Positions 8,036 through 17,529 of a stretch of 64,000 bases of DNA are shown here, piece after piece. Position 1 is the first letter of the stretch; each line of letters opens with the position of its first letter. The notes beneath the pieces were generated by a model, which was not told the DNA's origin, ran no database searches, and was given only the letters and a program-made list of their open reading frames with translations. A program made the position numbers and the translations under genes. Origin of the DNA: Lederbergia citri (GTDB lineage: Bacteria; Bacillota; Bacilli; Bacillales; Bacillaceae_C); NCBI RefSeq assembly GCF_018343625.1, contig NZ_JAGYPG010000001.1, positions 1,520,231 through 1,584,230 of the forward strand, given 5' to 3'.

Positions 8036-9437
8036 CTTTTTCACCTCCAGTTTTTTGATATTTTCTTTGAATGGCTTCTAACCTTCTACGTTTTTCTTCC
8101 ATTTCTTCAGACTGGGCTTGTACTTTATTAGGCGCTGAATCTTCTTGGGAAACAAACCAGTCGGGAAGCATTTCCGTTCGTATCGGTTTGTTTCTTTTCT
8201 GTGTGGAAACTTTCTTAGAGCTCGCCCATTCTTGATATTGCCTATGTTCACTTTTCGCTAAGTCCATAGCAGATTTCACGGTTTTTATTTTTTTACGTGA
8301 CCAATGAGAAGCAATTTTCTCCAAATAATTTTTTGAAAGCTTCATATCCGTTCTTAACATGACATAATGAATAAGAACATTTGTAACACCAGGCTGAAGC
8401 TTTTGCTGAAACATTATATCTTCAATAGCTTGGAGATCAGATTTTGCAGGTTCTCCGCCGTCAGAAAGATCTATTAATAGCTGTCTCGGGGAAACAGTTT
8501 CCAAATAGGAAATAAGTTTATCTTCTTTAGTGTCCAGTTTGGTCGCATTTTCTCGTTGGATAACTGGTTGTATTCGATCAACTAATTGAGGCAAACGAGC
8601 ATCATTTTCCATCTGATACCAATCCCGAGCATTTTTCCGAAGATCATCTACACTTATCTTTTGTTCAGGAGTAAGGCTTTGCAGGACGATATTTTTCATG
8701 TCCACTGCATTGATGGAGTATAAAAATGAAAGCTTTGCGATTGCCTCCTTAATGGTAGTTGTGAATAATTTTCTCGGTACCATAACTTCCGACAAACCGA
8801 CGAACAACAATTCAAAATCAAAATGACTTCCATCAATTGAAATCGGCTGTGGTTTTTGTCTATGAAAATATTCTTCTCCGTTATTTGGAATACTCGCTTT
8901 ATGCCCTTCACTATTTGCTAAAGCATTCGCACCCAAAGAAGTAAATACATCTTGGAAACTTCGGGTCACTTCAGTAAAATCAGACATATCCGATCTTTTA
9001 TTAGTGAAAGATTTCTTTAATTTCATGAAATGAGTTTGTCCCAGTTTTTGAAATAAATATATATTTAACATTCCATCTGAAAAAAATTGTTGAGCTGAAA
9101 GCGGAGGCTGGAGTTCATATATAAAAGAACGGCTATCATTTTTCGCTTTTGTATATGTTTTCAACAAACCGATTCCTTCAAGCTTCATTCTTGCATGATA
9201 AATCTCTTCCAAATTAAGATCTAATGCATTCATTAAATGATAATGATTCCATTCTTCAAATATATTACTATCCTCTTCGACCATATACGTTAAGCTATAG
9301 TACAATGCAGTACAAATAGGGCCAATAAGAGGCTGATAAAGTAAAGCAATAATTTTTTTATCGTGGTGATGTAAAATACCATTCATGACAACAGTAAATG
9401 CATCTATTGGCTGAACCTCGTTCCAATACTGCTTCAT
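8022..9437 (-). CDS. dnaB: Replication initiation and membrane attachment protein DnaB
   Basis: Bacillus-type DnaB (not the helicase) helps load the helicase at the origin and at stalled forks. The 471-aa product matches the family through the N-terminal winged-helix region (YQPLIGPICTALYYSL) and the C-terminal LSKNYLEKIASHWSRKK block, and has a basic tail. Start ATG 9437 has GAAAG about 10 nt upstream; a GTG three codons earlier is less well placed. It lies between nrdR and dnaI, as in B. subtilis. Confidence 0.93.
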   Translation of the reverse strand: MKQYWNEVQPIDAFTVVMNGILHHHDKKIIALLYQPLIGPICTALYYSLTYMVEEDSNIFEEWNHYHLMNALDLNLEEIYHARMKLEGIGLLKTYTKAKNDSRSFIYELQPPLSAQQFFSDGMLNIYLFQKLGQTHFMKLKKSFTNKRSDMSDFTEVTRSFQDVFTSLGANALANSEGHKASIPNNGEEYFHRQKPQPISIDGSHFDFELLFVGLSEVMVPRKLFTTTIKEAIAKLSFLYSINAVDMKNIVLQSLTPEQKISVDDLRKNARDWYQMENDARLPQLVDRIQPVIQRENATKLDTKEDKLISYLETVSPRQLLIDLSDGGEPAKSDLQAIEDIMFQQKLQPGVTNVLIHYVMLRTDMKLSKNYLEKIASHWSRKKIKTVKSAMDLAKSEHRQYQEWASSKKVSTQKRNKPIRTEMLPDWFVSQEDSAPNKVQAQSEEMEEKRRRLEAIQRKYQKTGGEKGGEN

Positions 9438-9453
9438 TGTAAACACACTTTCA

Positions 9454-9909
9454 TTAATCTTTTTTAATTAAATCTTTCAATTCATCTAAAAATACATTGA
9501 GATCCTTAAATTGACGGTACACAGAGGCAAATCGTACATATGCAACTTCATCAATTTTAGCCAATTTGTCCATAACCATTTCACCGACTATTTCCGATTT
9601 CACTTCAGGTTGGCCAAGATTTCTCAAATCTCTTTCAATATCGTGAGTAATTTTCTCAAGCTGTTCTAACGCAACAGGACGTTTTTCACAAGCGCGTATT
9701 AATCCACGGAGTATCTTATCCCTATTAAATTCCTCACGAATTCCTTCTTTTTTAACTACAATAAGAGGTGTTTCCTCAACTCTCTCAAACGTTGTAAAGC
9801 GATATGAGCATTTCTCACACTCTCGTCTTCTTCGTATTGACCGCACTTCATCGGCAGGTCTCGAATCGACTACTCGTGTACCATTATGTTGGCAAGACGG
9901 GCATTTCAT
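9454..9909 (-). CDS. nrdR: Transcriptional repressor NrdR
   Basis: NrdR represses ribonucleotide reductase genes in response to ATP/dATP. The 151-aa protein has the zinc ribbon (CPSC near residue 3 and CEKC near 31) and the ATP-cone domain ([20 protein letters not shown]). Start ATG 9909 follows CGGAG by 9 nt; the six upstream codons of the frame are not needed. It heads the nrdR-dnaB-dnaI operon. Confidence 0.97.
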   Translation of the reverse strand: MKCPSCQHNGTRVVDSRPADEVRSIRRRRECEKCSYRFTTFERVEETPLIVVKKEGIREEFNRDKILRGLIRACEKRPVALEQLEKITHDIERDLRNLGQPEVKSEIVGEMVMDKLAKIDEVAYVRFASVYRQFKDLNVFLDELKDLIKKD

Positions 9910-9940
9910 GATATCAGCTCCGATCAATGTGCTTTTAAAT

Positions 9941-10100
9941 TGTCTAGCTGCATCGCCTAGCCACTCAAGGCCGGGAGGATGAGGCTTACGTACATTGATG
10001 TACTAGTGCAGGAGAAGCGACAGGACAACGCTGCCTGAGCAAGCAGCAGGACGTTGGGCCCTAGCTTTCCTTCCTCTCTAAGGCGGTTATGCTTTTCGTA
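9941..10100. repeat. Dispersed intergenic element, copy a
   Basis: Starts TGTCTAGCTGCATCGCCTAG and ends with AAGGCGGTTATGCTTTTCG-like sequence, with AGCGACAGGACAACGC inside. Related ends occur near 20008, 35327 and 40636. It has no open frame and fills the gap between nrdR and coaE, the place where B. subtilis has speD and gapB. Confidence 0.6.
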
Positions 10101-10124
10101 TATTATAACGTTTTTTGTCATAAT

Positions 10125-10152
10125 TAAAAAGGAGTGTATTTGTTACACTCCA
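10125..10152 (-). terminator. Terminator after coaE
   Basis: GGAGTGTA with TACACTCC (10131-10151) flanked by A and T runs. It ends the polA-mutM-ytaF-coaE group. Confidence 0.8.
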
Positions 10153-10204
10153 AAAACCTATAATGTCATCAAATCCCAAAAAGAGTTTCCTTTTAGGATT
10201 TTAG

Positions 10205-10807
10205 TTATGGCTCAAGATTCCAGTTATTAATCAATTCATTTATTTGTCTTTCCGTTTCATCCATGGTCCCATTATTATCAACGGCAACGTCTGCGCGCTC
10301 CACTTTTTCTTTAAGAGGAAGTTGAGAGCTGATTCTTGCTAAAGCTTCTTCTTTCGATAAATTATTTCGATTAAGTAATCTTTTTAGCTGGATGTCAGGA
10401 TCGACAAAGACGACTATCACTTTTTCTACTAAATAAGTAAGGTTGCTCTCATATAAAAGCGGGATGTCATAAATAATCGTCTTTTTTCCTTTTTCAATTG
10501 CTTCGTTTTTCCAAAGGTTCAAACATTCTCTTACAGCTGGATGGACGATGCTATTTAAAGTTTTCCGTTTTTCTACATCATTAAAGATAATCGATCCCAA
10601 CTTTGAGCGATTGATAGATTTATCTTTGTTTAAAATATCCCTACCAAATGATTCGATGATCTGTTTATATGCTTTTTGGCCGGGTTCAACGACAACACGA
10701 GCGGCGATGTCAGCATCTAAAATCGTAAAGCCTCGTTCTTTTAACATCTTAGAAACAGTGCTTTTTCCACTCGCAATGCCGCCAGTGAGACCGATCATTT
10801 TTGTCAT
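10205..10807 (-). CDS. coaE: Dephospho-CoA kinase
   Basis: CoaE catalyses the last step of coenzyme A synthesis, phosphorylating dephospho-CoA. The 200-aa protein has the P-loop GGIASGKST at residues 9-17, the IIYDIPLLYES motif and the LID-region RNNLSKEEALAR. Start ATG 10807 has GAGG 7 nt upstream; a TTG two codons earlier is inside the spacing region. It follows ytaF by 12 bp. Confidence 0.96.
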   Translation of the reverse strand: MTKMIGLTGGIASGKSTVSKMLKERGFTILDADIAARVVVEPGQKAYKQIIESFGRDILNKDKSINRSKLGSIIFNDVEKRKTLNSIVHPAVRECLNLWKNEAIEKGKKTIIYDIPLLYESNLTYLVEKVIVVFVDPDIQLKRLLNRNNLSKEEALARISSQLPLKEKVERADVAVDNNGTMDETERQINELINNWNLEP

Positions 10808-10819
10808 AAGCAACCTCTT

Positions 10820-11452
10820 TCATAACTTTAATATTCCTATTAGTATTAACAGAATCCCAGGGATAAAAGCAAATTTCTGCATCCAATTCAAGTGGGAAAA
10901 AATTCGCCCAAGCTGTAATCCTCCTAAAATAAATATGCTACTCATTAAAGCCGCTAGACCTGCCAATAGTAAAGGAGAAAATCCAATCATTGCAGCACCG
11001 ATACCTGCTCCAAACGCATCCAATGATAAAGCCGTTCCAAGTATTAGCGCTTCAAGACCTGTTATTGTTCCCGATCCATCAAAATCCGCTCTTGTCGGTT
11101 TTTTTAAAATATTGATGACAATACCTAATGATTTTATTTCCCAATTTAGGACAATTTGTTCATGTGTTAATACTGATTCTTTTTCTGTTTTAAAAAATTG
11201 GTACACGACCCAAGCACCGATCAGGATTAATATCGCTCCTCCAATTCGGCTCGCTATCGTGGGCGATAGCATATTTAATATCAACTGGCCGCCAAACATT
11301 GCAAGCCCTAAAGAAACTGCCGTACATGATGCAATAATCAAGATCGATTTTAGAGGAATCTTCATTTTTCTTAGTCCGTATGCAAGACCAGTACTAAAGC
11401 TGTCAAGACTAATAGCCATTGCCAGTAATATAAGTGAAAACGAAAAGCCCAT
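10820..11452 (-). CDS. ytaF: Sporulation membrane protein YtaF (MntP-like)
   Basis: A 210-aa protein with about six membrane segments and two related DSF/DAF motifs (ISLDSFSTGLAYG and LSLDAFGAGIGAA), the MntP/YtaF pattern. The central loop reads DFDGSGTITGLEAL, which looks like an EF-hand-type calcium loop. Function in sporulation is inferred from family membership. Start ATG 11452 has AAGGGG 7 nt upstream; the TTG at 11458 overlaps it. An inverted repeat CCTTCCTC/GAGGAAGG spans the leader. Confidence 0.85.
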   Translation of the reverse strand: MGFSFSLILLAMAISLDSFSTGLAYGLRKMKIPLKSILIIASCTAVSLGLAMFGGQLILNMLSPTIASRIGGAILILIGAWVVYQFFKTEKESVLTHEQIVLNWEIKSLGIVINILKKPTRADFDGSGTITGLEALILGTALSLDAFGAGIGAAMIGFSPLLLAGLAALMSSIFILGGLQLGRIFSHLNWMQKFAFIPGILLILIGILKL

Positions 11453-11529
11453 CTTCAAACCCCTTCCTCGCCATAAGTCGATAACCCAGTATATGAGGAA
11501 GGCTAGTTGAATGTTAAAAAGCTATTCAT

Positions 11530-12360
11530 TCAGTTTTGCGATTGGCAAATTGGACAAAAATGAGTACCTCTTCCCGCTACTTTTATTTTGTGTATAGCAG
11601 TACCACAGTTGAAACATTCTTGATCTTTCTTGCCGTACACTTTCAATTCATTTTGATATGTTCCGCTTTGCCCATGAGAATTCATATATGTGTTGACAGA
11701 GCTTCCACCTGCATTTATAGATTCCTGTAATGTGGCTGCGGATTGTTCCCTTAGGGACAATATTTCACGATCAGTTAAAGATTTTGCTTTTCTCAAAGGA
11801 TGAATACCGGATCTAAACAACACTTCGTCTACATAAATATTTCCTAATCCAGAAACGACCGATTGATCTAATAAGACAGCTTTGATGACCCGGTCTGTAT
11901 TCTTTAGTTTCCCTTTAAAATATTCTATTGTAAATTCATCTGAAAAAGGCTCTGGCCCTAACTTCGACAATGGAGGAACAGTCCATTCAGACCCTTTGCG
12001 GAATAAATGCATCGTTCCGAATTTACGAACGTCGCGATACCTTAATTCCTTTCCACCCGAAAAGCGGAAGATCACATGGGTATGTTTTTCAACTGGATCT
12101 TCCGTTTTACGAAGGCTATAATTCCCTTCCATTCTTAAATGGGATATGAGTGAATAGTCATCTAATAAAAAGACTAAAAACTTTCCTTTTCGATCAACAT
12201 CCAAGATTGTTTGACCTTTTAATGCATCTTGAAACTGTTCATGTTGTTCAGGATTTTTTATTATTTTAGGCCAACCAACCTCAACTTCCATAATTTTTTG
12301 ACCAGCCACAAGCTCCACAAGTGATCTTCTTACTCTTTCTACTTCAGGTAATTCAGGCAT
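11530..12360 (-). CDS. mutM: Formamidopyrimidine-DNA glycosylase (Fpg/MutM)
   Basis: Removes 8-oxoguanine and formamidopyrimidines from DNA and nicks the abasic site. The 276-aa protein starts MPELPEVE with the catalytic Pro2 and Glu3, has the helix-two-turn-helix (GLGNIYVDEVLFRSGIHP) and ends in the zinc finger CFNCG...CPICQ. It lies 33 bp after polA and 77 bp before ytaF. Confidence 0.97.
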   Translation of the reverse strand: MPELPEVERVRRSLVELVAGQKIMEVEVGWPKIIKNPEQHEQFQDALKGQTILDVDRKGKFLVFLLDDYSLISHLRMEGNYSLRKTEDPVEKHTHVIFRFSGGKELRYRDVRKFGTMHLFRKGSEWTVPPLSKLGPEPFSDEFTIEYFKGKLKNTDRVIKAVLLDQSVVSGLGNIYVDEVLFRSGIHPLRKAKSLTDREILSLREQSAATLQESINAGGSSVNTYMNSHGQSGTYQNELKVYGKKDQECFNCGTAIHKIKVAGRGTHFCPICQSQN

Positions 12361-12393
12361 TCTATCATCTCTTTTCTAGCACAATTCTAGTTG

Positions 12394-15024
12394 TTACTTA
12401 GCATCAAACCATGTCGAACCATAAGAATATTCAACTTTAAGCGGAACGGATAATGGGAGAGCATTCTCCATAACATCAGGAACAATTTGTTTTAATGTTT
12501 CGATTTCATCTTTTGGAGCTTCAAAAATTAATTCGTCATGAACTTGAAGCAATAAACGAGTTTTTAAACCCTCTGCTTTTAATCTTTCAGCCATATCGAT
12601 CATCGCTTTTTTAATAATATCAGCGGCGCTTCCTTGGATTGGCGTATTCATGGCTGTTCTTTCAGCAAAACTACGCAAATTAAAATTACGGCTCGTAATT
12701 TCAGGGATATATCTTCTTCTATGCAGAAGCGTAGATACATACCCTTTTTCCCTTGCTTCCACAATAATGTCATCCATATAGTTTTTTACGCCCGGAAAGC
12801 TTTCTAAGTAACGTTCGATAAACTTACCGGCATCTTTTCTTGTTATCCCTAGATTTTGCGATAAACCATAGTCACTAATTCCGTATACAATTCCGAAATT
12901 GACCGCTTTAGCTTGTCTGCGCATATTGCTATCCACTTCTTCTTCTGTAACATGGAAAACATCCATGGCTGTTTTAGTATGGATATCCATATTATGCGTG
13001 AAGGCTGCCTTTAAATTTTCATCTTGGGCTATTTCAGCTAGTACTCTAAGTTCAATTTGGGAGTAATCTGCCGCAAATATGACCCAATCTTCCTCAGAAG
13101 GAATAAATGCTTGTCTAATTTTCCTTCCCTCTTCAAGACGGATCGGGATATTTTGTAAATTAGGATCAATCGAGCTCAATCTTCCAGTCGCAGCAAGAAC
13201 TTGATTGAAGCGTGTATGCACTTTATTTGTATCCTTGTGTACCACTTTTAACAATCCTTCAATATAAGTGGACTGTAATTTTCCTAGCTGCCGATAAGTT
13301 AAAATTTCTCTAATGATTTCGTGATCGTTCTCTAATTTTTCCAATACATCAGCAGAGGTTGAGAACCCCGTTTTTGTTTTCTTAATAACTGGAAGGCCTA
13401 ATTTTTCAAATAATATGACCCCTAACTGCTTAGGAGAATTTATATTAAATTTTTCGCCTGCAAGTTCGTAAATTTTCGACTCAATATCTACTAATCTTAT
13501 CGCAAGCTCCATTTTCATATTTTCCAGCCTGCTTACATCGACCTTAACTCCTGTAAATTCCATATCTGCAAGCACAAGTGAAAGTGGAAGTTCCAAATCA
13601 TAAAATAAGTCTGTTTGTTCATTTTTATCTAGTTCTTTTAAACATGGCTCTGTTAAAGCTTCAATGCCAATTGCCTTACGTACTAGGTGTTCAGCAAGCA
13701 CATCCCCTTCTGCAGCTTTTTTCTTTGCACCTTTGCCATAGACGGCTTCATCTGTTTTTACATCCGTAAAATGATGGCGCTTTGCAACACCTGCAAAATC
13801 TTCGGTTGATTCAGTAGGATTAAGTAGGTAAGACGCAAGCAATAAATCAAAATCAATTCCTTTTAAATCAATCCCTTTTCTTCTTAAAGCCACAATGGAA
13901 AGTTTTGCATCATACACGCGCTTTTTCTTTTCTATATCTTCTGCCCAATTTTTAAATGCATCTGAAGACAATGCTTTTTCTACGGGTAAATAAAAATTGC
14001 CTTTTTCATTAGAAAGCGCAAATCCAATAATTTCACCTGTAAAATAATTATCATCTAAAATCTCAACGTAAAAGGAATTTTCTTTTGCAAATAAATCATC
14101 TGTAATCTCTTCTACTGTTTCGTACGTAATTTCTTTCACTTCATTGGCTTCATGATCATCTGCACCATCAATTTTATCAAGCAACGAATTAAAACCTAAT
14201 TCTTTAAAGATTGTAGTGAGCTTTGAAGGATCATAGCCTTCATATAAAAGCTCATCGACCTTTACTTCTACTGGAGCTTCCTTCGTAATAGTGGCAAGTT
14301 CTTTGCTCATGATAGCCTGATCTTTGAATTCTTCAAGTTTTTCCTTTAATTTGTTGCCACTCACTTTATCGATATTATTAAGAAGGTTCTCTAGCGTGTC
14401 GAACTGAACGAGCAACTTTATCGCTGTTTTCTCACCAACACCCGGAACGCCAGGAATATTATCAGATTGATCGCCCATTAAGCCTTTCATATCAATAATT
14501 TGATCAGCAGTAAGACTATATTTTTCTTTTATATGTTCAGGGGTATAGTTCTCAATATCAGTTATACCTTTTCTAGTTATGCTGACCGTAATTCTATCCG
14601 TACTTAATTGTGTTAAGTCTTTATCACCCGAAATAACTTGAACCTCAAAGCCTTCTTTCTCCGCTTGGGTCGCAAGTGTTCCAATAATATCATCAGCCTC
14701 ATAGTTTTCAAGCTCATATCGCTTTATACCATATGCGTCCAATAGATCTCTTAAAAATGGGAACTGTTCTGATAGTTCAGGCGGTGTTTTTTGACGTCCG
14801 CCTTTGTATTCTTTAAACGTGGAATGGCGGAAAGTAGTTTTCCCTGCGTCAAACGCAACAAGAATATGAGTTGGTTTTTCTTCTTCAAGCACTTTCATCA
14901 GCATCGTAGTAAATCCATAGACAGCGTTCGTATGGATCCCTTTGTCATTATTGAGAAGCGGTAACGCAAAAAAAGCTCGATATGCAATACTGTTCCCGTC
15001 GATTAGCATTAATTTTTTCTTCAT
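12394..15024 (-). CDS. polA: DNA polymerase I
   Basis: Fills gaps in Okazaki processing and repair. The 876-aa protein has the 5' nuclease domain (about 1-290, with EADDIIGTLA and SGDKDLTQL), a central 3'-5' exonuclease-like domain that in Bacillus lacks its metal ligands, and the polymerase domain with motif A (DYSQIELRVLA), motif B (RRQAKAVNFGIVYGIS) and motif C (QVHDELIFEAP). AAGGAGG precedes the ATG. First gene of polA-mutM-ytaF-coaE. Confidence 0.98.
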   Translation of the reverse strand: MKKKLMLIDGNSIAYRAFFALPLLNNDKGIHTNAVYGFTTMLMKVLEEEKPTHILVAFDAGKTTFRHSTFKEYKGGRQKTPPELSEQFPFLRDLLDAYGIKRYELENYEADDIIGTLATQAEKEGFEVQVISGDKDLTQLSTDRITVSITRKGITDIENYTPEHIKEKYSLTADQIIDMKGLMGDQSDNIPGVPGVGEKTAIKLLVQFDTLENLLNNIDKVSGNKLKEKLEEFKDQAIMSKELATITKEAPVEVKVDELLYEGYDPSKLTTIFKELGFNSLLDKIDGADDHEANEVKEITYETVEEITDDLFAKENSFYVEILDDNYFTGEIIGFALSNEKGNFYLPVEKALSSDAFKNWAEDIEKKKRVYDAKLSIVALRRKGIDLKGIDFDLLLASYLLNPTESTEDFAGVAKRHHFTDVKTDEAVYGKGAKKKAAEGDVLAEHLVRKAIGIEALTEPCLKELDKNEQTDLFYDLELPLSLVLADMEFTGVKVDVSRLENMKMELAIRLVDIESKIYELAGEKFNINSPKQLGVILFEKLGLPVIKKTKTGFSTSADVLEKLENDHEIIREILTYRQLGKLQSTYIEGLLKVVHKDTNKVHTRFNQVLAATGRLSSIDPNLQNIPIRLEEGRKIRQAFIPSEEDWVIFAADYSQIELRVLAEIAQDENLKAAFTHNMDIHTKTAMDVFHVTEEEVDSNMRRQAKAVNFGIVYGISDYGLSQNLGITRKDAGKFIERYLESFPGVKNYMDDIIVEAREKGYVSTLLHRRRYIPEITSRNFNLRSFAERTAMNTPIQGSAADIIKKAMIDMAERLKAEGLKTRLLLQVHDELIFEAPKDEIETLKQIVPDVMENALPLSVPLKVEYSYGSTWFDAK

Positions 15025-15070
15025 AAAAAGCCTCCTTGGGAGCGGACTCGTCCATAATTATTCTATATTT

Positions 15071-15099
15071 ATTTTAGCATGTAGGGATGGGAATGTGAA
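15071..15099 (-). promoter_or_regulatory. Candidate promoter for polA
   Basis: On the minus strand, TTCACA (15099-15094), a 17-bp spacer and TAAAAT (15076-15071), preceded by TGC. Lies about 45 bp upstream of polA. Confidence 0.45.
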
Positions 15100-15275
15100 A
15101 ACAAACAGATGTTCTTTAATTTTCCAGCAAATTTATTTATATTAAGAGCTCCATTAAGCCGAATTTTTAATTACTACCTAACATTTAATTTTTGCAGTTT
15201 TTGTTTATATACTTGCCAGCTTGTTCGATTTACTAGCCTGCACCAAGCTTTAATGGCTGACACCCTACCTGCATA

Positions 15276-15311
15276 AAAAAAAAATACTGCATAGCTTAAC
15301 TATGCAGTATC
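15276..15311 (-). terminator. Terminator after hflC
   Basis: A perfect 11-bp stem (15284-15294 with 15300-15310) followed on the minus strand by ten T. The remaining gap 15100-15275 shows no gene. Confidence 0.9.
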
Positions 15312-15315
15312 CTAA

Positions 15316-16248
15316 TTATTTTGTGTAACCCATTAATATACGAGCATATGGTGAATCAGAAGGAATGACAATAACCGTTTCCTCGCCAATAGTTTTCTTG
15401 TACGTTTCTAGGGTACGGTACAGGTTATAAAATTCCTTATCTTTCGAAAAAGAATTATTGTATATTTTAGCTGCTTCTCCTTCACCTTCGGAACGAATGA
15501 CATCGGCATCTGCTTGGGCTTTCGAAAGCATTTCACGAACTTTTCTATCCGTTTCTGCAGTAATCTCGTTTTTCTTTGCGTCACCCGTTGATAAATATTC
15601 CTGTGCTTTCGATTCACGTTCTGAAATCATTCTTGTATAAACGGAGTTTTCATTTTCCTCAGGAAGGTCTGTACGCTTCGTACGAACATCGGTAACAGTA
15701 ATTCCATATTGATCCCTTGTTAATAATTCATTCACTTTTTCTGTTACTCTATCATTTAAGCTGCCTCGAGAGGATTTTTCATCATTAATAATTTCATCGT
15801 AGTTTAATTGACCAAGCTCCGCACGAACAACAGAGTAGATAAACTCTTCCATCCGAGATTCTGCGTTTGCAACTGTTCTAGCATTAGAAATCATTTGTCT
15901 CGGATTATCAATCTTCCAAATAGCATAATTGTCAATGATCATACGCTTCTTATCTTTTGTATTAATTTCAGCTTGAGATACATTATACGTCATTTGATAT
16001 TTTGGTAATGAGGAGACACTTTGGATAAATGGTACTTTAAACGCAAGCCCTGGCTCACTTTTGATTGACACTACCTCTCCAAACTGACGTATGACCTTGT
16101 ACTCGCCTTCTTTTACAATAAAAGTACTTGCCATGAGTAACATAAATAGAACAATCAGTATTAAGAAAAACATTCCTGTTTTTACATGTTTCCTCCACTG
16201 AATATCTGCACTTTTTCTAGATTCTAAGTCAACTACTTTTTTATCCAT
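15316..16248 (-). CDS. hflC: HflC: SPFH-domain membrane protein, modulator of FtsH
   Basis: HflC pairs with HflK to form a cage around the membrane protease FtsH. The 310-aa protein has one N-terminal membrane anchor (about 26-46), an SPFH/prohibitin domain (GEYKVIRQFGEVV, MIIDNYAIWKI) and a C-terminal coiled coil (about 215-265). Its ATG overlaps the hflK stop codon by one base. This pair occupies the place between polA and mdh where B. subtilis has phoPR. Confidence 0.93.
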   Translation of the reverse strand: MDKKVVDLESRKSADIQWRKHVKTGMFFLILIVLFMLLMASTFIVKEGEYKVIRQFGEVVSIKSEPGLAFKVPFIQSVSSLPKYQMTYNVSQAEINTKDKKRMIIDNYAIWKIDNPRQMISNARTVANAESRMEEFIYSVVRAELGQLNYDEIINDEKSSRGSLNDRVTEKVNELLTRDQYGITVTDVRTKRTDLPEENENSVYTRMISERESKAQEYLSTGDAKKNEITAETDRKVREMLSKAQADADVIRSEGEGEAAKIYNNSFSKDKEFYNLYRTLETYKKTIGEETVIVIPSDSPYARILMGYTK

Positions 16249-17198
16249 TACTCTTTTTTCCCTCCCTCTTCATCGGATGTTTTTGCCTGTTCCTTTTCCA
16301 ATGGTCGAATTGGGAAGTATTTTAATGTATTTCCATCATCGTTCATAATATAAATTTCTGCACCAGGTAAAACTTGTTCAAGCGTTTCAAGTGTCAGACG
16401 TTCACGAGTAATTTCAGGGTTTGTCTTGTATTGTTCATACAACTTATTAAAAATAGCTACATCCCCGCGGGCTAATTCAATTCTTGCTGCCTTCTCTCCC
16501 TCAGCTTTGGACATGATGGCTGCTTTCTCACCCTCTGCTTCATTCATACGCTTATTTTCATATTTCTTAGCTTCGTTCATCTTCGTATTCATCGTTTCGC
16601 GCGCATCCGTAACCGCTGTAAAAGCACTGCGAACTTCTTGGTTTGGAAGTTCAACGTCTTTTAAGTTCACGGCTAGGATGGAAATACCAATATCATATTT
16701 TTCAAGTAAAGTGGATAACAAATCTCGAACTTCTGCCTCAATTTCCGCTTTTCCTGATGTTAGTGCATCATCAATCTTAGAACTTCCGATTATGCTTCTT
16801 AGAGAAGCCGAAGTCGCGTCATATAAAATTTCCTGTGGCTTTTCAGAATTAAATAAGTATTTTTTCGGATCGGTGATTTTCCATTGTACTACTAAATCTG
16901 CTAAAACAATGTTTTCGTCACCAGTAATCATTTTGGTTTCATTCGACTTACCATTTTCATCCTTAAATCCAAAGTCCAGCTTCAGCGTTTCACGTGCTAA
17001 TTTTTTCACGTTTTGTATAGGCCATGGTAATTTAAAATGAAGGCCTGATTCAGTAACCGTCTCATCCGCTCTTCCAAAAGTCATAATTACAGCCTGATCG
17101 GATTCATCAACCGTATACCAAGATGTAAATACAACGATAGAAAGTACAATAACTGCGATGACAAGCCCTGTAACTGTATATACTCTCTTTAAACTCAT
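16248..17198 (-). CDS. hflK: HflK: SPFH-domain membrane protein, modulator of FtsH
   Basis: The 316-aa partner of HflC: membrane anchor at about 9-28, SPFH domain with DQAVIMTFGRADETVTESGL and the HflK-type GLHFKLPWPI, a coiled coil rich in EAEGEKAA repeats (about 205-245), and a charged tail. In other bacteria the HflKC complex faces the outer side of the membrane and tunes FtsH proteolysis. GAAAGGATAGTGAAAC precedes the ATG. Confidence 0.93.
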   Translation of the reverse strand: MSLKRVYTVTGLVIAVIVLSIVVFTSWYTVDESDQAVIMTFGRADETVTESGLHFKLPWPIQNVKKLARETLKLDFGFKDENGKSNETKMITGDENIVLADLVVQWKITDPKKYLFNSEKPQEILYDATSASLRSIIGSSKIDDALTSGKAEIEAEVRDLLSTLLEKYDIGISILAVNLKDVELPNQEVRSAFTAVTDARETMNTKMNEAKKYENKRMNEAEGEKAAIMSKAEGEKAARIELARGDVAIFNKLYEQYKTNPEITRERLTLETLEQVLPGAEIYIMNDDGNTLKYFPIRPLEKEQAKTSDEEGGKKE

Positions 17199-17529
17199 GT
17201 TTCACTATCCTTTCTACTATTCACTCAGTAATGTATACGTCTAAGAAGATAATTAGTTTCATAAAAAAATAATAATTGTAACAATACGGTAAAGGTGATT
17301 TCCAAGTTAGAGGATAATTTAAACGGGATATGTAATTTGAGCGAAAAAACTGGTGTCCCGTCTTGACTCAATATCGTTATCAGGTTCCTAGATGCTTCTC
17401 AAGCTCTCACTGGATATAGTACATTTCCAATGATGTTCCATTTGCATAAGGCTAACTTGAATTCAAAAAAGTAATAGGTTTTCAATGGAACCAGTTTGAA
17501 CACTAAAGAATCTTCTACATTCACTATAA

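Noticed and set aside
11462..11502. CCTTCCTC/GAGGAAGG inverted repeat before ytaF as a riboswitch
   Set aside because: The stem is 8 bp with a loop of about 25 nt, and no other structural element is visible.
10548..11510. 320-codon plus-strand ORF over coaE and ytaF
   Set aside because: Antisense shadow; coaE and ytaF have clear family motifs and ribosome-binding sites.
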